Shown one piece after another: positions 17,555-26,118 of a stretch of 41,252 nt of DNA (position 1 is the first letter of the stretch; each line of letters starts with the position of its first letter). The position numbers were made by a program, and so were the translations under genes. Source of the stretch: Methylocystis silviterrae (GTDB lineage: Bacteria; Pseudomonadota; Alphaproteobacteria; Rhizobiales; Beijerinckiaceae). The notes under the pieces are model-generated. The model saw nothing but the letters and a program-made list of their open reading frames with translations, was not told where the DNA came from and made no database searches. The stretch lies in assembly GCF_013350005.1 (NCBI RefSeq), contig NZ_JABVWW010000023.1, forward strand, positions 1 through 41,252, in the 5' to 3' direction.

Positions 17555-18819
17555 TCGCTTGCATACGCCCTGTTGTTGCTCAAGACCGACGCAACGCAAT
17601 CAAGCAGAATCCGGCTTTCCCTCTCCCAATTGAAACGCTCCTGGCCCAGCGCAAAGCACCTGGCGCGCAACGAAGCAAGCCTCCCCGGAGCTTGCAGCGC
17701 CTCGTCCAGTCGGCTCGCCAACACCTCGGCGTTGTCGATCTCATAGACGAGAGCGTCCAGACCGCAACTGCGCGCAAAAGCACGTTGTGCCGGCGTGGCT
17801 GAAATCATCGGGGGCAGTCCGGCGAGCAGGAAAGAAAATATCTTGTTCGTCAAACAGATGGCGCGATTCTGTGTTTGCGCGGTCTCGGCGACGAGACCCA
17901 AGTCATAATGCGCCGCCAGCCGCTCCATTTTCTCCGGTGATTCGATCGGCAACACGTGGATCCGCGCAGCAACCTGGCTGCTGGACGCGGATGTACGCAG
18001 GTGATTGATGTAACCTGGCGTCTGGCGGCCCCTCAGGTAAAGATGAGGCTTGGAGCGCGCTTTACCGATTGCCGCCACCGCAGTTTCAAGGCCGCGATCG
18101 GGCCCGATCGTCTGCGAGAACCAATAGAGCGACGGACCAGGTTCAGCCGTGCCGCAAGGTGTGGGCCGCTCAGGTGCGTGGCTTAGCGGAAACGCGTTGA
18201 GAATCACGTTGGGGCGCATGATCCCGTATGCTCTTGCATAAGCGTCCGCTATGCCAGGAGACGCTGCGGTCACGTACGCGGCGCCAGGCAAATACGCGCC
18301 TTCAATCGCACGTAGGCGCTCTCTGTCATGCTCGTGCTCGGTTGAATCGGGCAGATCACCGAGATGGAAGTCTTCCGCGTCGAAGGCGTAACGCGCGCCG
18401 TGGCGTGCTGCCGCCTTTGCCGCTGCGGGAAGCGCAGCCGGATAATGCGCAATGTAGAGGTCCGCCTCGACGCCAAGCGCTGCAGCGGTGATGTCCGGCG
18501 AGGCGGGATGCCACTCAGCCTCACGCACGGTGTTGTTGCTACCAAACCCAATGGCCAATGCAGTGCGAGCGGCACGCTGGCGGACGATCTGCTTGATCCG
18601 AATGCGGGGAGACGCCAGGGGCCCGAACGGAATGCGCGCGGCGATCCGCCAAGGCCTTCCCACAATCGCTGCGTCGTGCTGCATCCCCCAATCGAGGAAG
18701 CTCGCGCAGATCACCGAAACCTCGTAGCCCGCTGCGCTCAATGCATCCGCCTCCTTGACCAAGCGCGGATTCGTGACCAAGTGACCCGGCGTAATCAGAC
18801 ATATGCGGCTAGGTCTCAA
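17551..18819 (-). CDS. GT4-like glycosyltransferase, probable TTG start
   Basis: From TTG at 18819 the product has about 422 residues and begins with the GT-B strand RICLITPGHLVTNPRLVKEA. Later segments include ADLYIAHYPAALPAAAKAA, RYAFDAEDFHLGDLPD, SLYWFSQTIGPDRGLETAV and a degenerate donor domain ending in ICLTNKIFSFLLAGLPPMIS. The frame extends to an ATG at 18897, but the extra residues are a low-complexity Ser/Arg run overlapping wbpE. The TTG lies 11 bases after the wbpE stop, with AGGG upstream. The protein belongs to a divergent GT4 group with the N-x-I-F-x-F-x-x-AG-x-P signature. Its stop overlaps the next GT4 start (ATGA). Confidence 0.8.
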   Translation of the reverse strand: MRPSRICLITPGHLVTNPRLVKEADALSAAGYEVSVICASFLDWGMQHDAAIVGRPWRIAARIPFGPLASPRIRIKQIVRQRAARTALAIGFGSNNTVREAEWHPASPDITAAALGVEADLYIAHYPAALPAAAKAAARHGARYAFDAEDFHLGDLPDSTEHEHDRERLRAIEGAYLPGAAYVTAASPGIADAYARAYGIMRPNVILNAFPLSHAPERPTPCGTAEPGPSLYWFSQTIGPDRGLETAVAAIGKARSKPHLYLRGRQTPGYINHLRTSASSSQVAARIHVLPIESPEKMERLAAHYDLGLVAETAQTQNRAICLTNKIFSFLLAGLPPMISATPAQRAFARSCGLDALVYEIDNAEVLASRLDEALQAPGRLASLRARCFALGQERFNWERESRILLDCVASVLSNNRAYASE

Positions 18820-18829
18820 GCAGGTCGCC

Positions 18830-20032
18830 CTAGCCTTCGAGCGCGCGCGCGAGGTTGTCGCAGACGCGGTCCTGATCGGCGGCCGTGAGATAGGCATGCA
18901 TCGGCAAGCTCAACACCTCTTCAGCCAACCGCTCCGAGTTCGCCAAGCCGGTCGCGGGAACTGGGCTCAAAGAATAGGGCATCTGGTGATGAAGCGGCTT
19001 GGGGTAGTAAACGGCGGTTGGGATACCTGCCGTCATCATCGTCGTAGCGATCGCGTCACGCCGTGTGGCGGGCAACCGCACCGTGTACTGCGCCCAGACT
19101 GACGTCGAGCCTTCGGGGACAGTGGGCGTCCGTAAGATTTTTGATAGCCGCTCCGAATAGCGCCGTGCAATGGCCTGGCGCGCGGCGATTTCCTCGGGAT
19201 AGATCGCCAGCTTCTCGTTGAGAATGGCGGCTTGGATCGTGTCCATCCGTCCGTTGATTCCTAAGCGAACGATATCGTATTTGTCATCGCCCTTGCCGTG
19301 CTGGCGGATTGAGCGCATCGCGTGCGCCAGCGTATCGTCGTCCGTGAAGATCGCACCACCGTCGCCATAGCAGCCGAGTGGCTTTGCGGGAAAGAAACTC
19401 GTCGCCGTGACCCGGCCAATGGCGCCGACTTTGCGGCCGCGATACGTGGCGCCATAGCTCTGCGCAGCATCACATATGATCGCGAGGCCGTGCTCGGCCG
19501 CGATCCGCTCAATCTCAATATAATCCGCCGGCAGCCCGAACAGATCCACCGGCATAACAGCTTTCGGCACAAGGCCACGCTTCCTTGCCTCCATGATCGC
19601 CTCTTGCAGCGAGGCAGGATCAAGGTTGAACGTCTCGGGGATCACGTCAGCCAGCACAGGAGTGCCGCCGATCAGCATGACCACCTCGGGCGTCGCGGTG
19701 AACGTGAATGCGGGACAGAAAACCGCATCGCCGGGTCCGACGCCGAGCGCCATCAGCGCGATCAGGAGCGCTTCCGTGCCGCTTCCGCAGCTCACGCAGT
19801 GAAGGGCGCCGGAGAAGCGCGCGAGCCGTCCTTCAAGCTCGACCACCTCCGGTCCCATTATATAGGCGCCGTGGTCGAGCACGCGGGCGATCGCCGCGTC
19901 GAGGCGTTCGCGGATGCGCGCTTGCTGCGCCCTGAGGTCGACAAACTCCATTCTTGCCGACGTGGAGCGAATCGTATGTGCAACACCAGCAGCGCTGGAC
20001 TGATGGAGTTTAAGCGACTCTGAGCTGGCCAT
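18830..20032 (-). CDS. wbpE: PLP-dependent aminotransferase, WbpE type
   Basis: This DegT/DnrJ/EryC1 sugar aminotransferase puts an amino group on the 3-keto sugar made by WbpB, using glutamate as donor. Counted from ATG 20032, CGSGTEAL (82-89) binds the cofactor phosphate, CDAAQSYGA (187-195) contains the PLP-stacking aspartate, and Lys217 in [15 protein letters not shown] forms the Schiff base. The core fold begins at [20 protein letters not shown], so an internal ATG at 19951 gives the usual family length of about 373. The upstream ATG at 20032 overlaps the wbpD stop and would couple translation. I cannot decide between them. It is adjacent to wbpD, as expected for the Wbp pathway. Confidence 0.92.
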   Translation of the reverse strand: MASSESLKLHQSSAAGVAHTIRSTSARMEFVDLRAQQARIRERLDAAIARVLDHGAYIMGPEVVELEGRLARFSGALHCVSCGSGTEALLIALMALGVGPGDAVFCPAFTFTATPEVVMLIGGTPVLADVIPETFNLDPASLQEAIMEARKRGLVPKAVMPVDLFGLPADYIEIERIAAEHGLAIICDAAQSYGATYRGRKVGAIGRVTATSFFPAKPLGCYGDGGAIFTDDDTLAHAMRSIRQHGKGDDKYDIVRLGINGRMDTIQAAILNEKLAIYPEEIAARQAIARRYSERLSKILRTPTVPEGSTSVWAQYTVRLPATRRDAIATTMMTAGIPTAVYYPKPLHHQMPYSLSPVPATGLANSERLAEEVLSLPMHAYLTAADQDRVCDNLARALEG

Positions 20033-20591
20033 CCGAGGTCTCTTTATAGCAGCTGCCGTCGATAGGACAGACGAGGTCGGACCCGAGTCGCGCGCCGGCC
20101 TTACTCATCCAACCGATTCGGCGCGCCGGCACGCCGGCCATTAGCGCGAATGGTTGAACGTCGCTGGCTACCAGGGCGGCGGCAGCAATGAATGAATACT
20201 CGCCAAGCGTGTGACCGCACACGATTGTCGCGTTAGCGCCGATCGTTGTCCCTCGTTTTATGAGCGTCTTGCGAAACTCAGTCTTGCGCTCGATCTCTGC
20301 CCGTGGGTTGTTGACGTTTGTGAACACGCAGGACGGTCCGCAGAACACGCCGTCCTCCAACTCGACGCCAGCATAGAGGCTGACGTTGTTCTGGATCTTG
20401 CAGTTGTCGCCGACAACCACATCGGGCCCGATCATCACGTTCTGTCCAATCGAGCAATGCGCGCCGATGTGGCAGCCCCTGAGGATGTGCACAAAATGCC
20501 AGATCTTCGTGCCCTCGCCGATCACTACAGGCGCGTCCACATAGGCGCTCTCGTGAATCGCAACTCCGGGAAAGCGCGGGTCCAGCCGCAT
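20010..20591 (-). CDS. wbpD: UDP-GlcNAc3NA N-acetyltransferase, WbpD type
   Basis: This left-handed beta-helix acyltransferase acetylates the 3-amino group from acetyl-CoA. From ATG 20591 it has 193 residues, close to the roughly 191 of known WbpD. The sequence is a chain of hexapeptide repeats starting at [15 protein letters not shown], with [20 protein letters not shown] and [19 protein letters not shown], which are distinctive of WbpD/WlbB. It continues through the coil [19 protein letters not shown] and ends with the [18 protein letters not shown] motif. The frame extends upstream to 20693, but those 34 residues do not match the family and no ribosome binding site supports them. It overlaps or abuts wbpE. 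Confidence 0.9.
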   Translation of the reverse strand: MRLDPRFPGVAIHESAYVDAPVVIGEGTKIWHFVHILRGCHIGAHCSIGQNVMIGPDVVVGDNCKIQNNVSLYAGVELEDGVFCGPSCVFTNVNNPRAEIERKTEFRKTLIKRGTTIGANATIVCGHTLGEYSFIAAAALVASDVQPFALMAGVPARRIGWMSKAGARLGSDLVCPIDGSCYKETSDGQLRVA

Positions 20592-21019
20592 TTGGGCGGC
20601 GGCGTCAGGGCTAGCTAGGCCGGTCAATCTATCTATTCCGTTGGCGCCGACGATAGAGCTCGACAAAGGGACGAACGCGCAGACGGTCCCCATCGACGGC
20701 CGAACCGAGCCGCCGCTTCGTGTGTCCGCAATCCGCCGATCAGTGAGTTAAGCGCCAGCAGGCTTCGCATATATCGCTTCACCGTCCGACCGACGCGAAG
20801 CGCGAGCGTATGGTGACGCAATTCGGCGAGCGATCGAGACGTCGAGAACACACCCACGATAGCCGCCTCACCCGTTCACACCGGCGTCATTTCCGCCCAT
20901 AGCGCACCGCCCTATCCTTGATCATGCAGATATAACCGCACGCGATTTCAACCCATCGCCAAACACAGGCCGACGGCCATTGTCGCGTGGCCATCCACCA
21001 TTCCGTTGTGCGGCGATCG
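20592..21019. other. Intergenic stretch upstream of wbpD
   Basis: About 430 bp separate wbpD from the upstream GT4 gene. A minus-strand frame at 20633-20857 could encode 74 residues ([20 protein letters not shown] in the middle), but I recognise no family and see no ribosome binding site. This is one of the few large gaps in the series and splits the WbpI/WbpG/HisFH genes from wbpD/wbpE. A promoter for the downstream group could lie here, but I cannot point to a convincing one. Confidence 0.4.
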
Positions 21020-22363
21020 TCAACAACCTAGCTCGGCCGGCGCTCCGGATACCTGCCGAACTATCTCGGCGAGCTGGCGCGTCGTGGATAAGCTCGTATA
21101 AGCACTAAGATATCTGAGGTCGACTTTCTTAGTTAAACCGTGTTCGACGAGTTCACCGAGTTGCCGGCAGCTTCCCTCAGTGTCATCCGGGTCGAACAGC
21201 ACAGATATGCTGGACTTTTCAAGGAAGTCACGCTGCGTGCCCGGGCATACGAATCCTAGAACCGGCTTGCCTGCTGCGATGTAGTCAAAAGTCTTTGAGG
21301 CTAGACAGTAGTCCTCGCCATCGAGGACCTTGATCGATGTCGAAAGCAAAGCATCGCTACCTTCGAGGATCTCCTGTGTCTCCTGCTTTGGCTTTAAGCC
21401 GTGCCAAGTGCAGAAGCTACTAAGGCCGAAGGCATCCGCCATCTCGGACAACCAGTCAGGCAACTCGCCAACATAGTGGAATTCGAGCCTATTCCCCAGG
21501 TCTGGATTGATCTCGCGCAAACGGGCCCATGTTCGAAAAAAGAAGTACGGCGTGCGGTAGATCCAGCGTTGCCGAGTCGCGTAGTAGTGCAGCCAGCGGT
21601 GCGGTTTTTTCTTATACCATGGGATGATCCCATTAGCGTTCTCGTGCAGCGCGTTGAAGTAGAACTGCCCGGCATAGGAAATTCGCAGCCGCGATTTCGC
21701 TGGAGCGAGGCGCAACTCACTTGGTGGCGAGGTCTCGAAGTCAAAGGCGTTAGGGATCCAGTGAAATTGATCTTGGCGCTTACGCGTCAGCTGCCACTGC
21801 ATTCGCGTAAGCTGTGGCGTGACACAGATGATGGCGTCGGCCGCGTTCATCAGCTTGACTTCATCTCTCAGCACGCGGCGATAGTGAAGCCATGTGCGAA
21901 ACGGCGCCGATCCCCATTGCGACCAGGCATCTCGCATGTCGACAATCAGCGGCTTGTCAAGAGCATTGCGCGCGGCGAGCGCTAGACCAGCCACATTGAA
22001 GGGCGGGCATGTCGCCCAGATAGCGTCGATCGAATGCGTGGCTTTGAGGTGCGCAAACAATTCCTCGAATGATGCGCATCGTATGCCGTGAATGTCCGCT
22101 GCCGCGTCCTTCGATTCTGACAGCCTGTCCCGTTCGATAGCCCCCACGTCTAATATGTAAATCGGCGTATCATTGGGCACCTTCGCCGATAGTGCTGGGT
22201 TAAGAATGTGCACTTTCCCGTCGGCGAGCTGCACCGGATCGAACGTGACGACGATCGGGCGTATGCCGAACTTCGGCAGGTGTGTGACGAAGCGCAGCGG
22301 ACGGAACGCCCCAGCCGCCTGGATTGGCGGAAACTGAAGCGCGATGACGAGGAGGTTTATCAC
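21020..22363 (-). CDS. GT4-like glycosyltransferase (WbuB-like), GTG start
   Basis: This protein of 447 residues starts at GTG 22363, overlapping the wbpI stop by 4 bp (GTGA). The N-terminal domain is NLLVIALQFPPIQAAGAFRP. DAIWATCPPFNVAGLALAAR and LIVDMRDAWSQWG are the WbuB-subgroup motifs also found in the protein at 13018. IPNAFDFE links to the donor domain, where RISYAGQFYF and ALLSTSIKVLDGEDYCLASK replace the standard GT4 signature. In related clusters such an enzyme next to WbpI may transfer the mannuronic acid derivative, but that is only inferred from position. Confidence 0.84.
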   Translation of the reverse strand: MINLLVIALQFPPIQAAGAFRPLRFVTHLPKFGIRPIVVTFDPVQLADGKVHILNPALSAKVPNDTPIYILDVGAIERDRLSESKDAAADIHGIRCASFEELFAHLKATHSIDAIWATCPPFNVAGLALAARNALDKPLIVDMRDAWSQWGSAPFRTWLHYRRVLRDEVKLMNAADAIICVTPQLTRMQWQLTRKRQDQFHWIPNAFDFETSPPSELRLAPAKSRLRISYAGQFYFNALHENANGIIPWYKKKPHRWLHYYATRQRWIYRTPYFFFRTWARLREINPDLGNRLEFHYVGELPDWLSEMADAFGLSSFCTWHGLKPKQETQEILEGSDALLSTSIKVLDGEDYCLASKTFDYIAAGKPVLGFVCPGTQRDFLEKSSISVLFDPDDTEGSCRQLGELVEHGLTKKVDLRYLSAYTSLSTTRQLAEIVRQVSGAPAELGC

Positions 22364-23412
22364 GACAGTAGATGCTCGCGCATGCCGTCCGCAATGCGTA
22401 CGCTCGCCTTTCCGTCTCCGTAAAGGGGCCGCCAGGCCGTGGTCGGCTGTCTATCCAGAACCGATTGCAGGGGCTCGGACAATGGGTCCCAAAGCTGGTT
22501 CCAACCGCCCTCGAGGGTTTCTACCCACTCGGTCTCGCTGCGCGCGGTCACGCAAGGCTTTTTGGCCCAATACGACTCCTTCTGGAGGCCGCCAGAGTCG
22601 GTGATCACGCAACTACACGCCTCAAGCGCGGCAAGCATCTCGAAGTACGACAGCGGCGCCACACAGCGCACGTTGGCCGGGAGGTCATTTTGCTTCATTC
22701 GTTCGTCGAGACGTGGATGAACGGGCCAGACGCAGGGAAACCGGAGTTCGCCAAGTGCTTTCACAATGCGCGCGAGCCGCTCGCGATCGTCCGTGTTAGA
22801 TGGCCGGTGGATCGTCACGATCGCGAACGGCGAGCTTCCCGGGAAATGCGGTCGGACAGATTGCTGGGCGACGGGCATGAAGGTCTCGAATGCATCAAGC
22901 ATCACGTCGCCGACATCGATAACCCTCTTTGCGACTCCCTCCCGAGCGAGCTGCTCGACGCCCTGCCCCGAGCTGCAGAACAAAAGGTCCGATAGATGAT
23001 CCACGACGACGCGATTGACCTCTTCCGGCATAGAGCGGTTGAAACTCCTCAGTCCGGCCTCAACGTGTACAATAGGAATAGTTAGCTTGGCCGCCGCCAA
23101 TGCCGCTGCGACCGAGGAGTTGGTGTCGCCATAAACCAGCACGGCCTTGATGCGCCGAGCATGCTCTAGCATGATCTCCTCAAGACCGATCAACATCTGT
23201 GCGGTCTGTTTGGCGTGGGAACCTGATCCGCAAGCGAGGTTGGCAAATACGTTATTGATGCCTAGCTCTCGCAGGAAACGGCCGCTCATCGCATCGTCAT
23301 AATGCTGGCCGGTGTGAACGATCCACTCCTCGATCCCAGCGGCTGAGAATCCGCGTGAGACGACGGCCGCCTTGATAAACTGCGGGCGGGCTCCGACGAC
23401 GCTAATTATCAA
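22360..23412 (-). CDS. wbpI: UDP-N-acetylglucosamine-type 2-epimerase, WbpI
   Basis: This 350-residue enzyme of the WecB/WbpI family is expected to convert UDP-GlcNAc(3NAc)A to UDP-ManNAc(3NAc)A. Family motifs seen are VVGARPQFIKAAVVSR near the start, WIVHTGQHYDDAMS, VLVYGDTNSS, IPIVHVEAGLRSFNRSMPEE and the C-terminal ITDSGGLQKESYWAKKPCVT. The start is TTG at 23412, preceded at 8 bases by AGGAGG. This puts the conserved GARPQFIK at residues 7-14, whereas upstream ATG codons (to 23514) would add unrelated residues overlapping wbpG. WecB-type activity (UDP-ManNAc) cannot be excluded from sequence alone, but the neighbouring wbpG, hisF and hisH favour WbpI. Confidence 0.88.
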   Translation of the reverse strand: MIISVVGARPQFIKAAVVSRGFSAAGIEEWIVHTGQHYDDAMSGRFLRELGINNVFANLACGSGSHAKQTAQMLIGLEEIMLEHARRIKAVLVYGDTNSSVAAALAAAKLTIPIVHVEAGLRSFNRSMPEEVNRVVVDHLSDLLFCSSGQGVEQLAREGVAKRVIDVGDVMLDAFETFMPVAQQSVRPHFPGSSPFAIVTIHRPSNTDDRERLARIVKALGELRFPCVWPVHPRLDERMKQNDLPANVRCVAPLSYFEMLAALEACSCVITDSGGLQKESYWAKKPCVTARSETEWVETLEGGWNQLWDPLSEPLQSVLDRQPTTAWRPLYGDGKASVRIADGMREHLLS

Positions 23413-24592
23413 CGCGCCAGCCTCCTTTCTTGGCGATCGTTGTAATCGGCCTGATCCAGCCCATGAACTCGCGCAGCAATCTGAGATCTCGCTCGTCCGT
23501 GCCGAACTCCTCATGCCGCCGGCCGGGCAGTTTAAGGAGATCCTCGAACTCCGTCCCCGAGAAACCGAGCTTCTTCGCCACGTAAATCTTGTCTTCTTCC
23601 TGAAGCTGTGGATCGTAGGTGGGCTGCTGCAGCTCGGCGAGCGCCTGCTCGCGCGTCATCTGCTGCGATAGGATGAGATTCGACAGATGCGCTCTGCGTT
23701 TATCGATGCCGTACTTTCGCGGGAGGATGTAACCTTGGTAGAAGCGCGTGAAGATCGATTCGTAGTGCTTGCCGCCATAGTCGCGCCAGCCGAGTTCAGA
23801 CATCAGCAGGTCCTTGGCCTCCTGCTTCCTATAGTCGACGAGATCGAGCAACTTGATATCCTGCATGCGGAAGCGCATTTGGTACCAAGCCGACTGCCAC
23901 ACGCCGAGTGCCGGTAGGCGCTTCATCGGCAGCTCGCCGTAGCGGCGGTGGATGCCCTTGATGCTGACGAGATCGAATTTGCGATAGTACCACTCCCGCG
24001 GCAGCAGCCATTCGGTGCGGTGATTGTTACCTGATAGGATGAAGCGGATGCTGTTCTGCCTCGCAACTTTGTAAAGCGCGCCGAAGATCATGTGATCCGT
24101 CGGGACCTCGAGATCGAGCACCGATGCCTTAAAGTACGCGCGCTGCAAATCGCGGAACTCGGGCCAGTCCATCACGAATGTATGTAGCGGTAAGCGCAAC
24201 CGGCGGCAGATCTGCTCGATATTGGAAACGGCAAGCTCGCTGTTCCAACCATTGTCGAAATGGACGAGAAGGGGCCTGAGCCCGAGCTTGACGGCTAGCC
24301 AAGCGAGATAAGAGCTGTCTACGCCGCCACTGAGCCCTAGAATACAATCGTATTTCCTGCCCTGACCATAAGTGCGCAGCCGCTTAACCGTGGCCTCCAG
24401 CAGCGCCGCCCGCGACTCGGCGTTCGGCTGTTTTGCAAGGAAAGCCTGGTGCTCGTGCCAGTAATTCGACACGCCTTCTTCGTCGAAGGTCACCTCGGGG
24501 TCGCTCGTGTCGATGACGAGCTTCGTGCAGATGCGGTACCGCCGACGCGCGCTCCCGGGAATGTCGGTCTCGGCTGGAAATAGGTGCGTCAT
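23402..24592 (-). CDS. wbpG: N-acetyl sugar amidotransferase, WbpG type
   Basis: This ATP-dependent amidotransferase of the WbpG/PseA family is thought to form the acetamidino group at C3 of the mannuronic acid sugar, using ammonia delivered by HisH-HisF. From ATG 24592 (ATGA overlap with hisF) it has 396 residues. The PP-loop SGGVDSS is at 88-94. The family opening ICTKLVIDTSDPEVTFDEEG is at 21-40, and LSGNNHRTEWLLPREWYYRK lies mid-protein. Members normally carry two Cys-x2-Cys pairs around that opening. Here only Cys22 remains (C-T-K-L, then S-N-Y-W), so the presumed zinc site looks lost. All other landmarks are intact. Confidence 0.92.
   Translation of the reverse strand: MTHLFPAETDIPGSARRRYRICTKLVIDTSDPEVTFDEEGVSNYWHEHQAFLAKQPNAESRAALLEATVKRLRTYGQGRKYDCILGLSGGVDSSYLAWLAVKLGLRPLLVHFDNGWNSELAVSNIEQICRRLRLPLHTFVMDWPEFRDLQRAYFKASVLDLEVPTDHMIFGALYKVARQNSIRFILSGNNHRTEWLLPREWYYRKFDLVSIKGIHRRYGELPMKRLPALGVWQSAWYQMRFRMQDIKLLDLVDYRKQEAKDLLMSELGWRDYGGKHYESIFTRFYQGYILPRKYGIDKRRAHLSNLILSQQMTREQALAELQQPTYDPQLQEEDKIYVAKKLGFSGTEFEDLLKLPGRRHEEFGTDERDLRLLREFMGWIRPITTIAKKGGWRVDN
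23410..23427 (-). promoter_or_regulatory. Ribosome binding site and TTG start of wbpI
   Basis: On the minus strand AAAGGAGG is followed by eight bases and TTG at 23412-23410. The site lies inside the last codons of wbpG, whose stop is at 23402, so the two genes overlap by 11 bp. This strong Shine-Dalgarno sequence decides in favour of the TTG over the upstream ATG. Confidence 0.75.
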
Positions 24593-25359
24593 GCCGCGAG
24601 CCTTTTGTACAAGCCCTCGAGCTCGGACTCGGATGGATAAGAGATCAGAACGCCTCGCGCCGCTCCGTGAAAAACGAACATACTGCCCGCTGCGACAGCG
24701 CTGCATCCGGCGTCCGCCACCGCTGCATGGAAATCGTCGAGATCGCGCGCGCCGCCGAGCGCGATCACCGGCACTGCAACGCTGCGCGCGATCGAGGCCA
24801 GCAACGGCACGTCGTAGCCCCGGAACGTGCCGTCACGGTCGACGGATTGCACGATGATTTCGCCCGCGCCGGCCTCGACGGCACGGCGGGCGGCCTGCTC
24901 AGGCGACAATTTTATCTTACCCTTGGAGCCGGTAACCAGGCTAGGGCCGAACATCCCGCGCTTGACGTCGATGCATACGACAACGCTCTGAGCCCCGGAC
25001 TGCCGGGCTGTCTCGCGCACGAGCTCCGGATTCTCATGTGCCGCTGTCGACAGCACGACCTTTTCCAATCCGCAGCGTAACAGCCGTTGGATTTGTGCGG
25101 GGCGCGAAATCCCGCCGCCGTAGCCCACTGGCATGAAAGCCTCACTGGCAACGTCCTCGATCAAGGCGTAGTTGGGCTCACGTCCTTCTCGCGTGGCGTC
25201 AATGTCAAGCAAAATCAGTTCGTCGGCCCCCTTCTCGTTGAAGATGCGCACGGCGTTGATCGGGTCGCCGACGTAGGTGCGGTTGCCGAATTTGACGGTC
25301 TTCACGAGACCGGCAGCGGAGTCGATCAATAGGGTTGGGATGATGCGAAACCGCCGCAT
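24589..25359 (-). CDS. hisF: HisF-like cyclase subunit dedicated to WbpG
   Basis: This (beta/alpha)8-barrel protein of 256 residues starts at ATG 25359, two bases after the hisH stop, with AGGGG upstream. It has the features of the polysaccharide-cluster HisF branch: RIIPTLLIDSAAGLVKTVKF in place of the catalytic RIIPCLDVxxGRVVKG of histidine HisF, then YVGDPINAVRIFNEKGADEL and VGYGGGIS. The first catalytic aspartate of true HisF is not in its usual place, fitting a role as an ammonia-channel partner of HisH rather than a histidine-pathway cyclase. Longer frames to 25515 overlap hisH and are unlikely. It sits in the order hisH-hisF-wbpG, overlapping wbpG by 4 bp. Confidence 0.92.
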   Translation of the reverse strand: MRRFRIIPTLLIDSAAGLVKTVKFGNRTYVGDPINAVRIFNEKGADELILLDIDATREGREPNYALIEDVASEAFMPVGYGGGISRPAQIQRLLRCGLEKVVLSTAAHENPELVRETARQSGAQSVVVCIDVKRGMFGPSLVTGSKGKIKLSPEQAARRAVEAGAGEIIVQSVDRDGTFRGYDVPLLASIARSVAVPVIALGGARDLDDFHAAVADAGCSAVAAGSMFVFHGAARGVLISYPSESELEGLYKRLAA

Positions 25360-25361
25360 CG

Positions 25362-26000
25362 CTAGCGTTCCCCTCGCGCCAGCCCGTGCGTGCGTGCGAA
25401 GTTGTCGAGCAGCTGCTTGCCGAAGCGATGGCTTTTCTCCGGATGGAACTGGACCCCAGCTATGTTGCCGCGCTCTATGCCGGCCACGAATCGGTAGCCG
25501 TGCACGGCGTGGCATAACTCGTCCGTCTCCTCGTCGGCTACGATGTGGTAGGAGTGCACGTAGTAGAAGCGCGGTCTCGGTGCGGCGCCCGCGAACAGCC
25601 CGCTCGAAGCGCGGAACTCTGTGTCGGCCCAGCCCATGTGGGGCACGCGCAGCGAAACATCGAGCCGTGCCTCATCAAACCGCCGCGTATCAGCCGCAAT
25701 CCAGCCGAGACCCGGCTCTGTCCCTTCGTCACTGCCGCGAGTCAGCAGTTGCGCGCCGAGGCAGATGCCGAGCAGCGGGACCTTCTTCTCGAGCGCCATC
25801 TCATCAAGCACCCCGCGCAGATCGAGCTGCTTGAGGCTGCGCATGCCGAAGTCGAAGTGGCCGACCCCCGGCAGGATTAGCGCTGACGCAGTCGCAATTT
25901 CGGCCCGCGCGCTCGTGATGCGTGCGGCGACGCCGAGGCTCCGAAGCATGTTCTGCACCGAGCGTAAGTTCCCGGTGCCGTAGTCGACGATCGTCAGCAT
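25362..26000 (-). CDS. hisH: HisH-like glutamine amidotransferase dedicated to WbpG
   Basis: This 212-residue class I glutaminase starts at ATG 26000. The oxyanion strand region reads LILPGVGHFDFGM, the nucleophile is Cys80 in LGICLGAQLL, and the His186/Glu188 pair is in VQFHPEKS. HSYHI replaces the more common HSY-x-V at the interface. It would release ammonia from glutamine and pass it through the HisF barrel to WbpG. The complete triad shows that it is an active glutaminase. It is the first gene of the hisH-hisF-wbpG-wbpI-GT4 block and follows a 118-bp gap after the FkbM gene. Confidence 0.93.
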   Translation of the reverse strand: MLTIVDYGTGNLRSVQNMLRSLGVAARITSARAEIATASALILPGVGHFDFGMRSLKQLDLRGVLDEMALEKKVPLLGICLGAQLLTRGSDEGTEPGLGWIAADTRRFDEARLDVSLRVPHMGWADTEFRASSGLFAGAAPRPRFYYVHSYHIVADEETDELCHAVHGYRFVAGIERGNIAGVQFHPEKSHRFGKQLLDNFARTHGLARGER

Positions 26001-26118
26001 GGGTCGAGAGTCATTCGCCGCATCGCAACTACTTATCGATGCTCAACTGTCTCTACGACGAATAGCTTTACCAGCAGCGCCTGGTCATGCATTGCCGTCC
26101 AACTGATCATCGGGGCGG

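Noticed and set aside
24589-26000. Part of a histidine biosynthesis operon (hisH, hisF)
   Set aside because: The direct coupling to wbpG, the polysaccharide context and the altered HisF N-terminus all point to the WbpG amidotransferase complex.
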